Source of the DNA: Cranoglanis bouderius | Lineage: Eukaryota > Chordata > Actinopteri > Siluriformes > Cranoglanididae | DNA length: 64,000 nt | Assembly: GCA_023630585.1 (NCBI GenBank) | Contig: CM042544.1 | Span: 16,964,256 to 17,028,255 of the forward strand | Direction of reading: 5' to 3' | Shown here: one piece after another, positions 20,436 through 31,561 of the stretch | How the letters are laid out: each line of letters begins with the position of its first letter | How positions within the stretch are numbered: position 1 is the first letter of the stretch | Program-made: the position numbers and the translations under genes | The notes under the pieces: model-generated | Told to the model about the DNA's origin: nothing | Databases searched by the model: none | Seen by the model: only the letters and a program-made list of their open reading frames with translations

Positions 20436-21274
20436 CCCACTAATATCGGCACCCTTGGTAAATATAAGCAAAGAAAACTGTGAAAAATTGTCTTTATTGT
20501 TTAACCTTTTGATCTTTTGTTAAAAAAATTCACAAAAGTATTCTGCTCTCATGAATGTCAAACAATTGCAAACAAAACATAAGTTTATTCCCCCCAAAAA
20601 ATCTTTGTTAAATATAGGTGTGCAACAATGATTGGCACCCTTTTAGTCAATACTTTGTGCTACCTTCCTTTGCCAAGATAACAGCTCCGAGCCTTATCTT
20701 ATAAAGCCTGATGAGGTTGGAGAATACATGGCAAGGGATCTGAGACCATTCCTCCATACACAATCTCTCCAGATCCTTCAACACTGGTCTACACTGGTCA
20801 ACGCTGGTCTACGCTGGTGGACTCTCCTCTTCAGTTCACCCCACAGGTTTTCTTTTGGTTTCAAGTCAGGTGACTGGGATGGCCATGGCAGGACCTTGAT
20901 TTTGTGGCCAGTAAACCATTTTTGTCCTGCTGGAAGATCCAACCATGGCCCATATTAAGCTTTCTGGCAGAGGCAGTCAGGATTTTCATTTAATATCTGT
21001 TGATATTTGATAGAGTCCATGATGCCATGTATCCTAACAAAATGCCCAGGTCATCTAGCAGAAAAACAGCCCCAAAACATTAAAGAGCCACCACCATATT
21101 TAACTGTGGGCATGAGGTACTTTTCCTTATGGCTACCTCTCTGTGTGCGCCAAAACCACCTCTGGTGTTTATTGCCAAAAAGCTCTATTTTGGTTTCATC
21201 TGACCATAGAATCCGATCCCATTTGAGGTTCCAGTAGTGTCTGGCAAACTGAAGACGCTTGAGTTTGTTTTTGG

Positions 21275-21277
<3 letters not shown>

Positions 21278-21316
<39 letters not shown>

Positions 21317-21433
21317 TTTTTTATTTCTATAGCACAATATATATAACATCCACAATATAAAAACACAAAGCAGAAGACAAAAGCAAAAAACAAACAAATT
21401 AGACAAAAGCAAGTTTAAACAAGTGGGTTTTTA
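21278..21433 (-). mobile_element. Retroposon with (AAT)n tail, 3' part
   Basis: On the minus strand: 'tgtgctatagaaataaaaaa' then (ATT)n at 21278-21316. This is the 'gcgctatataaataaaa(ATT)n' tail style of fish LINE/SINE 3' ends. It continues at 23005-23066 beyond the nested Tc1. Confidence 0.65.
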
Positions 21434-23004
21434 CAGTGGGTATAGAAAAGAATCACCCCCCTTTAAAATAATCACATTTTGTTGCTTTTCAGCCTGAAAT
21501 GAAGACGGACATGGTTTTTGTTTTATCCAGATGTATTTACTCAGTGAAACTTATAACATCCAAGTGAAAGATATAACACCATCATGTCAGAAAATTTTTT
21601 TAAAAATAAAAAAAAAACAGAATCACTGAGTTGGAAAAAGGATCACCCCCTTGCTTTAATTTGCCTTAATTCTTTAATTACAGCCTTTAGTCTGTTGGGA
21701 TATGTCTCTACTAACTTTGCACATCTAGACTTTTTTTGCCAAATCTTCTTTGCAGAACTGCTCAAGTTCAGTTAAATTTAATGGTGACCGTTTGTGGACT
21801 ACAGTCTTCAAGTCATTCCACAGATTTTCAATGGGGTTTAAGTCTGGGCTCTGACTAGGCCATGCAAGGACATTCACCTTTTTCTCCTTCAACCACTGTG
21901 TGGTCAGTTTTGCTGTTTGCTTTGGGTCATTGTCATGTTGGAAGGTAAACCTTCTTCCCATTGACAACTTTCTGGCAGAGGGCAGCAGATGTTCCTCAAG
22001 AATTTGACGGTATATTGTCCCATCCATTTTCCTTCTATCCTGACAAGTGCTCCAGTCCCTGCTGCAGAGAAACATCCCCATAACTGGATATTACCACCTC
22101 CATGCTTTACTGTAGGAGTGGTGTTATTTGTACGGTGAGCTGTATTTGATCTCCGCCAGACATATCGTTTGGTGTTGAGGCCAAATAATTCATCTGACCA
22201 TAACACCTTTTTCCATGTGGCCTCAAAATCTTCAAGGTGCGTTTTGGCAAAGCTCAGTTGTGGGTGGCTTTTTTCTTGCAACCCTCCCATACAATCCACA
22301 TTTGTGGAGAATTTGTGATATTGTTGTCACATGCACACAATGACCACTCTTTGTCAAAAATTCCTGCAACTGCTTCAGAGTTGCTGTAGGCCTCTTGGTA
22401 TCCTCTCTGACCAGTTTCCTCCTGGCTCTTTCATCCAGTTTGGAGCAACATCCTGATCCAGGGAGGGTCTGTGTTGTACCAAATACCTTCCACTTCTTAC
22501 TAATAGACTTCACTGTGTTTCTAGGCATTGATAAAGCCTTTGAAATTTTTTTGTATCCATCTCCTGACCTGTGCTTGTCCACAATTTTATCCCAGAGATC
22601 TCAAGAGTGCCTTGCGACCCATAATTGATTGTTTGCTTCAGTTGCACTACAAAATGCCTCAGGAAAACTCTTTTCATGCTGAGGTAATCAAAATGACCAC
22701 AACTGATCATAGTTGAAAGTCAAATGGCTTTGTGTGCCATTGAGAAGGTGATTAGCTACACCTGATTGAGTTTAGAAATCATTTTTAGGAGGGGAATGAT
22801 CCTTTTTCCAACTCAGTGATTTTGTTTTTTAATTTTTAAAAATTTTTTCTGACATGTTGGTGTTATATCTTTCACTTGGATGTTATAAGTTACACTGAGT
22901 AAATACAGCTGGATAAAACAAAAACTGTGTCCATCTTCATTTCAGGCTGAAAGGAACAAAATGTGATTATTTTAAAGGGGGGTGATTCTTTTCTATACCC
23001 ACTG
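21434..23004 (-). mobile_element. Complete IR/DR-type Tc1 element, family E
   Basis: Flanked by TA on both sides. Left end CAGTGGGTATAGAAAAGAAT, right end 'gattcttttctatacccact' then 'g'. Terminal repeats are about 215 bases, each with an outer and an inner direct repeat ('gaaaagaatcaccccc' at 21445-21460 and 'gaaaaaggatcaccccc' at 21634-21650; mirrored at 22791-22810 and 22979-22996). This is the arrangement known from Sleeping Beauty-type transposons. Confidence 0.92.
21725..22628 (-). pseudogene. Tc1 family E transposase, nearly full length but broken
   Basis: Three overlapping minus-strand frames. Frame one (22582-22232): DKHRSGDGYKKISKALSMPR, KLDERARRKLVREDTKRPTA and HVTTISQILHKCGLYGRVAR, the DNA-binding half. 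Frame two (22299-21904): FAKTHLEDFEATWKKVLWSD, ELFGLNTKRYVWRR and TPTVKHGGGNIQLWGCFSAA. Frame three (22081-21725): GRRFTFQHDNDPKQTAKLTT, NVLAWPSQSPDLNPIENLWN and LNLTELEQFCKED. All three catalytic residues (WSD, QHDND, IEN) survive, but frameshifts near 22260 and 22030 break the chain. The four residues TKIE that normally follow WSDE are deleted in frame, and the C-terminal end stops early. Confidence 0.9.
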
Positions 23005-23066
23005 TAGCTGCTTTTTAAAGATGATCACAGAGTCCATAGATCTTAAGTCCAAAGGGAGAGCAAAGG
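23005..23066 (-). mobile_element. Retroposon remainder after the nested Tc1
   Basis: 'gctgctttttaaagatgatc', 'acagagtccatagatcttaa', 'gtccaaagggagag': the body-side continuation of the retroposon whose tail is at 21278-21433. Confidence 0.55.
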
Positions 23067-23764
23067 GATGAGAGTAGAGGCTTTTTTCTTGAAACCCTTC
23101 CAAACAACTTTTGGTGATGTAGGTGACTTCAGATTGTAGTTTTGGAAACTTTCTGACCCCAAGACGCAACTAACTTCTGCAATTCTCCAGCTGTGATCCT
23201 TGGACATTTTTTGTCCACTTGAACCATCCTCTTCACAGTGCATTGAGACGATATAGACACACGTCCAATTCCAGGTTGATTCATAACATTTCCAGTTGAC
23301 TGGAACTTATTTTATTATTGCCCTGATGGTGGAAATGGGCATTTTCAATGCTTGTGCTATTTTCTTATAGCCACTTCCCATTTTGTGAAGCTCAACAACC
23401 TTTTGCTGCACATCACAGCTATATTGCTTGGTCTTACCCATTGTTATGAATGACTAAAGGAATTTGGCCTATGTGTTATCTTATATTTATACCCCTGTGA
23501 AACAGGAAGTCATGGTTGAACAATTTCCTGTTCCTAGTCACCCAGGTGTACTAAAAAAAAAGTCAAATATCAAAGGGAATATTCTTTAAATATTTTTTTG
23601 ATAAACCTGTGTTGTGTTTGCAATTGTTTGATATCCATGAGAGCAGAGTATTTTTGTGAGTTTGTTTAACAAAAGATCAAAAGGTTAAACAATAAAGACA
23701 AATTTTCACCTTCGCCTTCTTTGCTCCTATTTACCAAGGGTGCCGATATTAGTGGAGGGCACTG

Positions 23765-24985
23765 TTTATTTAAATTGTATCCTCAAAGGCAAGTGCTTGT
23801 GTTTAGACAGGTTGGTCAAGATGCTATTAAAAATCCCCATCTTGGACACATCTACTCAACAAAAATCTGGCAACCTCAGAGGAGTGAACTACTGTATATG
23901 AAGTTAATTTGCTTAATCTTAATGGGGAGTCCAGTAAATGCATAACGACTCTGAATACGTGTAGCATTCACCTCGTAAATATTGACGTAACTTCTAAATA
24001 TGGCCCTATATTAGCAATTTGTTTGCCAACCAACTACGGACCAATAAAAAAAATTATCACCCAGACATGTAACCTTTTTGTCTGGGCTGCTGTGTGAATG
24101 AGTTAACTGTTAATTCAGTGAGTGTATGCATGAGCATTTGCTGTTTCTGGGAAACAGATGTGATTAGTAATTCGCTTATGACACAAAGCATATCAAGATC
24201 GAGACACATGAGAGGTAAGAGTCTTAACATGATCCAGAGCAGGATGTGTGTTGCGTTTAATACATGAATAATGTAGGCTATTAGCCTTAAAGCCCTTACA
24301 TGTCATGCAGTCACCAGGACTAGTTATGAACTAGCGGCTAGCTCACGACTGAACTGTGCAACTTCCAGACTATGACGTTAAAGTATGTTAGTCACAACCC
24401 AGGAAATCTTGTGGGTGGACCACCATAGCACATCATTTGGTTCGTCACTAATGATTTAGTTCAGTAAACGTGGTGTAATGCATGCCTCACTTCTTTATTG
24501 TAACTGGGTGTTTCCTACTCTTTACTGAGCTCTTTATCTGTTTTAGGACCTTAACCCCTTAAACTGCCAGACAGTGGGTTTAGTCTTACATTCCTCACTC
24601 TGGCAGTTACATACATTGCTATGAGTTTCACTGTAGTTGCTGAATAATAGTCAATGCATAACTGGATAATAAGTTGAGAGTTCTAATTCCTCTCGGATCT
24701 TCCTCATAGTTCTAAAGGATGATGGGCATCAATCTTGTCATCTTTATCTTATTACACTTTTGAAACACTAGACATAGTTAGCACATTTTATGGTGCTACA
24801 ATACATACAATTGCTATGATAGCTTTAGGACTTCAAGTGCCACAAACAGTTTTGCACTCAAGTCTCCATCAGTGAACAGTGGATAAATTCAACAAAACAG
24901 ACTTCATGTAAAAAAAAAAAAACTGTAATGAATTTGCACATTTATAGAAGGGATTTATTTATTTATAATTGCACTATCCATTGTC
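23765..24985. other. No recognisable feature
   Basis: Mixed-composition sequence without supported genes or repeat ends. A short A run lies at 24909-24922. Confidence 0.45.
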
Positions 24986-25206
24986 ACCCAGATGAGGATG
25001 GGTTCCCTTTTGAGTCTGGTTCCTCTGAAGGTTTCTTCCTCATATCGTCTCAGGGAGTTTTTCCTTGCCACCATCACCTCTGGCTTGCAAATTAGGGATA
25101 AATTCATACATTTAAAATCTATATCCTGAATTTATATATTTCTGTAAAGCTGCTTTAGGACAATGTCCATTGTTAAAAGCGCTATACAAATAAAACTGAA
25201 TTGAAT
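24985..25206 (+). mobile_element. Fish retroposon 3' tail
   Basis: 'cacccagatgaggatgggtt', 'ggtttcttcctcatatcgtc', 'agggagtttttccttgccac', 'tgtaaagctgctttaggaca' and tail 'aaaagcgctatacaaataaa' then 'actgaattgaat'. A highly repeated teleost 3'-tail sequence. Confidence 0.8.
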
Positions 25207-25504
25207 AAAGAGAGCTCTTATGTTTATGTTACGATGCACACAATTTTGAATATCTTTAAATTATGAGTTTAAAAGAGCTGAGCAGGAGGTGGAGCAGGAC
25301 CCAGACGATGTGAGTATGTTCACGTTTCTCTCACATCCTGTGTTTAGTCCCATGTGGACTGCATAAACCAGGCTTGCCCTGACCCTGAACACTCACAGCA
25401 GTTTCTCAGGAGGGCTCCCATTACTCACAATCACTTGCTGACGGCGTGTGCCCCCTTTCCATGCTGTTGCCACGCCTGCAGTCTTGGAGGAGCCACTCTA
25501 GATG
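25207..25504. other. Unclassified sequence before the CTTT tract
   Basis: GC-richer than the surroundings, with 'ccctgaccctgaacactcac' and 'gcctgcagtcttggaggagc'. No gene supported. Confidence 0.4.
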
Positions 25505-25507
25505 CTC

Positions 25508-25580
<73 letters not shown>

Positions 25581-25661
25581 TTCCTTCCTTCCTTCCTTCC
25601 TTCCTTCCTTTCTTCCTTCCTTCCTTCCTTCCTTCCTTCCTTCCTTCCTTCCTTCCTTCCC
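25505..25661. repeat. (CTTT)n then (CCTT)n compound microsatellite
   Basis: About 75 bases of (TTTC)n followed by about 82 bases of (TTCC)n with one interruption. A homopyrimidine/homopurine tract. Confidence 0.98.
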
Positions 25662-26172
25662 TTGACTGATTGTGGTCATGGCAGCCTTGTTCCAGATTCA
25701 ACATTTGAAGCTTGCTATTAATTCCACTGATATCAGAGTTAATAGAATATTCTTGTAGGCACATAGACAGTGCTTTTGTTTAAATGCAATAAAGTGTTAA
25801 TAGAGCTTAAGCACATGCCTGTTGAAGCCACATCTGAAATGGAATTCAGTTGTAATAAAGCCAGTGGGCTAGGATCTCTCAGTTCTTTTACTATGAATCA
25901 TTCAGTGCAAAAACCTTTCTCCATGTGCACTTTTGTTTAATTTGGCATGGGATATCTCACTGCCACTCTGGAATAAATTTGTTTAAGAGATACTGGCTGT
26001 AGTCAAAATAGTTTCGCTCCCACAGATACTCAGTTTGCCTAGCGCTCATTCAGTGTTTGATTGCATAACTGCTCATAGGAAGAGACTGGATCCCATTTTG
26101 TTTTGTGTTGCTAATGACAGTGTAATTACACATTGACAATACGTGCTAATATAATGTAATTACTTTGGATAT
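25662..26172. other. No recognisable feature
   Basis: Nothing supported. Confidence 0.5.
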
Positions 26173-26173
26173 A

Positions 26174-26535
26174 CAGTGGGGTCCAAAAGTCTGAGAGCAC
26201 TAATGAAAATGCTTCTATTTTGCGTTCTTTTCTAATTTAATATAACAATTTTCATTGCAAATTATATTATTGACAACAACTTGAGTGAAAGGTAGAATCT
26301 TTGACATATTTACATGAATTCCAGAGCTTCAAAGTATAGACTCCACAAGTTTGTGCAAAAACTTTATGATCCATTTTAGATCAAATCCATTGGAGTGTTA
26401 TCTGAACACATGCTTTGATAAAAGAGATTAGGCATGAGAAAAATCTGACCTTTTGTACAAAGCAGTTAATATGGTCAATATCACAAATTTGCTTTATTTA
26501 AAACTGGGACCTAGAAATAGTGCAGAATCTTGAAT
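26174..26535. mobile_element. Tc1/mariner-type end fragment, family F
   Basis: After TA begins CAGTGGGGTCCAAAAGTCTG 'agagcactaatgaaaatgct', a known fish Tc1-type terminal repeat and flanking UTR. No right end or transposase; homology fades near 26535. Confidence 0.75.
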
Positions 26536-27695
26536 ATTAACTATTAACTATGAATATTTACTTTATATTTACTTTTTATTTTAAATATTTAAAAATTCTA
26601 AATTTAAATGAAATTTTATGTGCTGTTACAAATGGATTAAATGCTGTATCTTATGCCAATGCACATATGAATCAACTTTTTTTTTTTAATCATGTAAGTA
26701 CACAAACATACCCTGACAACTATAACATGTCATTCTCTGTCAGATAATTACATGTGTAATAGGATGAGGGTAATTATATTTGCATGACCAGCTGGTTTTC
26801 CAATAAAATTTTTCTTTATATTCATTTGTTTCATTTAGCTCATGTAACCCCAGCAAAAGATCAGGCTTTAAACAAAATGTAATTTAATAATACGTAAATA
26901 CCATCTATACAGGAAGTGTAGCTTTTATTCAATTATTATACAATATTGTCACATGGGAACACAGCAGAATTGGCTGTGAAAATTGGCTGAATTGACGTCA
27001 AACTAATTAGAAGATACTTACATAAAGTGCGACTTGTTTCTAATTACTCTGCAATATGTGTATTAAATTAGTAACCCACCGAAAGCAGAGTGACAATAAC
27101 CAATATGTTATTTCCCAGAAACTGAACAGTTCATAGGCTATTGCTGTGTTCTGCCAAAACTGCCAAAAGTTGATACATACTGTATGTGTAATCCATCTGT
27201 AACAGTTCATACATCTGCAGCAGTAACCACAGTGTATTTGCATATAGAAATTATGTCTAACTACTGTATGTAGGCATTAAAGACACTTAATATAATGTGG
27301 TACAAACTTGAGAGATGTGGGTTAGCATGACTTTGAGACATACAGTATGTATCTCTTACCTTAGTGTTATTATGGAAACAGACAGGACAAGGCCTACAAA
27401 AGATTGGTTACATCAGTGGATAATGATTCAGTTTGCTGCTTTTCAAAATGGTGGCTGGTATATGAAAGCTTTGAAAACGTATTAAAAATGTTAATAAGCT
27501 TTTAATGCAAAGCATCTAAATGAACTTATTGGCTGTCACAGAGGCATTAGGCTTGCTGTGCTTTGCAGGCTATAGGGAAGTATTTGCAGAGGTGCATGGC
27601 AAACATGTTTTCCTCATGGAAATCATAATGTAAGGCTGAAATGATAAGGTAAGATATCACCTCTTTGTTTCTCATAAAAATACTCTCACTGAAAA
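26536..27695. other. No recognisable feature
   Basis: AT-rich. Short frames only. Confidence 0.45.
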
Positions 27696-27699
27696 AAAT

Positions 27700-28022
27700 T
27701 TCTCACTGGGTAGCACTGCCACCATACAGCTTCAGGGTCCTCGGTTTGACCCTAAGCTCCGGCTACTGTCTGTGCAGAGTTGTATGGGGTTTCCTCCGGG
27801 TTCTCCAGTTTCCTTGCACTGTCCAAAATCATACAGGTTGGTAGATCGGCTATGACAGATTACCCTAGGTGTGAAATAGTGTGTGGATTTGTGTGTGCAT
27901 GTGATGCCATGGACACACAGGGTGAATTTTCCTCCCTTGCACCCAGTGTTCCCGGTATAGGCTCCAGATGCATTGCAAACCTGACCAGGGTTCAGTGGTT
28001 ACTGAAGATGAATGGATGAATG
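27700..28022 (+). mobile_element. Fish SINE-like retroposon, near full length
   Basis: 'ctgggtagcactgccaccat', 'ggtttgaccctaagctccgg' (B box-like position), 'ggtttcctccgggttctcca', 'cccagtgttcccggtatagg' and 'tactgaagatgaatggatga'. Same family as 51912-52220. Confidence 0.8.
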
Positions 28023-28416
28023 TTTCTCATAAAATATATCATTTTAGTCAGACATTCATATTGGAACATATTTAGCTATATGAGTTGGATATTCAAAAAA
28101 TTACATCAGCACTCACACAGGGAAAGTTATGCATATGTGTCAGAGATGAGGTTTCTCAGTAGCAGCTAGACCAACACTGTTAAACACAAGCACTTGCCTT
28201 TAAGCTTGAAAAAACTGAGAGATAGAAAATGTTGACTGTAGATGCAGACAGTAGTTTGTTTTGTTTTTTTTTTTCTTTGTTTTTTTTTCCAAAACATAAA
28301 TGTCAGTGTGGCATATTGTGGTTCCATCACACTGTCAAACTGTCAAACAGTGCCAGTGCACTATTATCATCATTAGACCAGTTGTAAGTGAATATCCTGT
28401 GTTTGTACTCTCCATA

Positions 28417-29234
28417 GTATGGAAGCCCATTTCCACCACAGTTGAGTAAAAAATATGATTCTGTAAGTCATAATCATGAGAAACTTTCTCATAATAATGA
28501 CTTAACATCTCATAATAATGAGAAACTTTCTCATTATTATGACAGAGTTTCTCATTATTATGAGATGTTAAGTCGTTATTTTGAGAAAGTTTCACATCAT
28601 TATGAGATGTTAAGTTGTTATCATGAGAAAGTTTCTCATTATTATGAGATGTTAAGTCATTATTATGAGAAAGTTTCACATTATTATGAGATGTTAAGTT
28701 GTTATTATGAGAAAGTTACTCATTATTATGAGATGTTAAGTTGTTATTTTGAGAAAGTTTCTCATTATTATGAGATGTTAAGTCATTATTATGAGAAAGT
28801 TTCTCATTATTTTGAGATGTTAAGTTGTTATTTTGAGAAAGTTTCTCATTATTATGAGATGTTAAGTCATTATTATGAGAAAGTTTCTCATTATTATGAG
28901 ATGTTAAGTCGTTATTATGAGAAAATTTCTCATTATTATGAGATGTTAAGTTGTTATTTTGAGAAAGTTTCTCATTATTATGAGATGTTAAGTCGTTATT
29001 AGAAAAACTAAGTCATTATTATGAGATGTTAAGTTGTTATTTTGAGAAAGTTTCTCATTATTATGAGCTGTTAAGTCGTTATTATGAGAAAGTTTCTCAT
29101 TATTATGAGATGTTAAGTCATTATTATGAGAAAGTTTCTCAATATAATGAGAAACTAAGGCATAATTATGAGAAAGTATTATGACTTACAGAATTATATT
29201 TTTACTCAACTGTGGTAGAAACGGGTTTCCATAC
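28417..29234. mobile_element. MITE with terminal repeat GTATGGAAGCCCATTTCC
   Basis: The terminal inverted repeats are about 80 bases, from 'gtatggaagcccatttccac' (28417) through 'cacagttgagtaaaaaatat', mirrored by 'atatttttactcaactgtgg' and 'gggtttccatac' (to 29234). A short duplication CATA (or CCATAG) flanks it. No coding capacity. The interior is a 42-base satellite. Confidence 0.85.
28562..29148. repeat. 42-base palindromic minisatellite, about 14 units
   Basis: The motif gagatgttaagt recurs at 28562, 28604, 28646, 28688, 28730, 28772, 28814, 28856, 28898, 28940, 28982, 29023, 29065 (as gagctg) and 29107: a spacing of exactly 42 bases apart from one 41. Each unit holds the near-perfect hairpin 'attatgagaaa/tttctcattat'. 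Because 42 is a multiple of three, it produces long chance frames (14-residue repeats) that should not be taken for a protein. Confidence 0.95.
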
Positions 29235-29239
29235 CATAG

Positions 29240-31012
29240 AACAGAGGCGCTTACAAATAATGCCAAATCTAAGCAGATTTAGCAGTGATAAACAGTACAG
29301 TATGTGTAATATGATTCCCCCTCTACTGTCAATTTATTGTTGCATGACACATATGTTCTCCAGCATGCAGAACACCATGGTCCTATTCTGCAATGGTCTG
29401 CTTATTAAGGACACATTTTCTCACGCTGCTCTGGAGCCAGTAAGAGATGCTCCTGGCACTGATGGTCAGATACAGTAATGCCATTCGCTTCTGATCAGCC
29501 AAAACAAACATTTGACCACACTGTGTGGCTGCATGCTGCACAATAGGTATTTTTTCTTGTCCCCTGCTCACTTCTGCCATGATAATTGATGGAGTGAAAA
29601 TCTCTGCAGGATCTGTTTTTTAGCCTGGCCATCATGTTATTTCTCACAAATGAGTAATTGAGTGTGGGTGTGGGTGTGTAAACTTTACTTGCACATGCCT
29701 AGCTCGTGTATATGCATTTTTTCTCTTTTATCAGCCTATGTAGCTGAGTCACACAGAAGCCATTGGGCTCTTAGGTGAATCAGTATTTTTGGGGTATGTG
29801 ATGTTAATGACCTGAAATAAAGGACTGACGTTGGACAGGTAAAAACATCCAGCATCTGGAAAATTCAGATGGGCGCAGTATTGGCTGCATTAGTTAGCCA
29901 CTGGGGAGGCTGGAGAAATACGACTCGTCTTTGACAGTCTCAGGCTTGTCTTTGATAAATCAGAGCAGCTTCCTCTGTTCATCCTAGTACTCAGTGGTGC
30001 AGGACTGATGAGCAGAATTTCCCAGCTTCTAGCTGTAGACAGTAGAGATTAGCACTGAAACTATGAATGGTCTGTATTCAATTAGGAAATGTACTCTTTT
30101 GGTTTAACCTATTCTCTTGGTATTGAACAACACCACTACCTCTTACACGCTGATGGCGCATGATGGCTCTAGTGTGTATTTCCACCTGCAAAGTTTACTT
30201 GGCAATCCACAGAGATCTGTTGTGGTTTATGAGTTCACAGATTTCAGTGATGATACTAATGACTGTGGGTATTGTGCTATAATGATGATATAAGGCTGTT
30301 CCTTTGTTGATATATGTGTCTACTTCTGTGCTGTTTTTTGATTTATGAGTCTTTCTAGGAATTTATGATGTGTTCTACAGACTCTCACCATTTAACAGAC
30401 CTACTGTGGCTCAGAAAATCCTAGGTGTGTGTGCTTTAACAACAGCTGTTTGTGTAGTTTCTAAATAACAATTTAATTATCATGTTCAGGTTTAATAATT
30501 GTTACAGATGGATATTCTAGATGACCACAATATACACAGTTCCAGCTAAAAACAGTTAAAGTACACACTTCAGTGCTTCACAATACACAGCTTGCCATGA
30601 CATTCAATCCTAAGTATAGAAGTTTCCACCAGTATTTCCCTGATCTCCCACAATGCCTGTTAGCATACCACAATTAAATTATGGCAAAAATGGATAGAAT
30701 AAAAAGAAGGCTCTAGTGCAGAGCTGGAAAGAAAGTGCCCGAAGTATCCTTGTTCCCTTTTAAATATGCAAGTGGAATTCCATAACCTTTTGAACAAAAT
30801 AGGAAACAAATACTACTATAACAACACATTAAAGAACAGTACTTTCTGTCTTTTCTGAATGCCTCTCTTCTCAGATGAGTTATCAATTAATTCATTTCAT
30901 TCACTGCAATCAATACGCTTATTTGTTATATTCCTTTCCAGTGGTTCTGCCTATCGACCTAATGACATTCCCTTACACAGTTTCCTGACTATGTAGCTGA
31001 TGAAGACTTCTG
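29240..31012. other. Repeat-poor stretch, no gene recognised
   Basis: No domain or repeat found. Could be intronic. Confidence 0.45.

Positions 31013-31060
<48 letters not shown>
31013..31060. repeat. (GT)n microsatellite
   Basis: About 46 bases of pure GT, facing the (CA)n tract 72 bases downstream. Confidence 0.97.
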
Positions 31061-31062
<2 letters not shown>

Positions 31063-31131
31063 AGAGCTGCAGCTGGGGACACAGCACACCAGCTGGGCTT
31101 CCCTCTGGTTACACTCAGATTGTCCCTTTGT

Positions 31132-31245
<114 letters not shown>

Positions 31246-31561
31246 CTGGTAATGGCTAAGCCATAAGGGGGCCCTGCTCCACACAAAGGGTCCCCATTTT
31301 CTTGCAATTCTAACTCCACCTATATCCGGCCATGTTTGACTTCAGTTATGGGTGGTCATCCACATTACTTCCAAGTGACACATGCTCAGTAATGAACTTC
31401 CCCAAAGTGGCTAAATCAGTTTAATCCAGAACTTATGAGTTCTTATGAGTAATCGACTGCTGTTTGTCTGAAGTGTTGCTTTCATTTATAATTGTCATTT
31501 AAGGTCTCTTGGACAATGTTTTAGTAATTATTCTCTCAGTGTGCTGTGTGTCTTTTATGCA

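Larger units (their letters stand above)
20800..23441 (-). pseudogene. Tc1-like family A transposase, interrupted
   Basis: Minus-strand start codon at 23439-23441 gives MGKTKQYSCDVQQKVVELHK and MGSGYKKIAQALKMPISTIR then AIIK, followed by an early stop. This is the helix-turn-helix end of a Tc1 transposase. Later pieces (21250 down to about 20800) correspond to the WSDETK-IELFG region ('catctgaccatagaatccg' context differs) and the central domain, in several frames. A 1.79-kb insertion splits the gene. The catalytic segment is decayed, with '(actggtctacgctggt)' duplications near 20785-20817. Non-functional. Confidence 0.8.
20436..23764 (-). mobile_element. Tc1-like family A element with two nested insertions
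   Basis: Left end 'cccactaatatcggcaccct' (outer bases eroded), right end 'gatattagtggagggcactg' (23764). The element proper is 20436-21277 plus 23067-23764. Everything between is inserted at the site that reads 'gtttttggatgagaatagag' in the uninterrupted copy at 32277-32296. Confidence 0.9.

Noticed and set aside
25354..25764. Long frames rich in SFFL or KEGR/KKER
   Set aside because: Translations of the (CTTT)n/(CCTT)n tract on both strands.
28442..29002. 186-codon open frame with 14-residue repeats (YYEMLS/YYEKVS type)
   Set aside because: It is the translation of the 42-base satellite inside a MITE; 42 is a multiple of three, so frames stay open by structure. An opposite-strand frame of the same kind exists (28335-28679).
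28464..29148. CRISPR-like regularly spaced repeats
   Set aside because: Units are contiguous with no unique spacers, inside a eukaryotic MITE.
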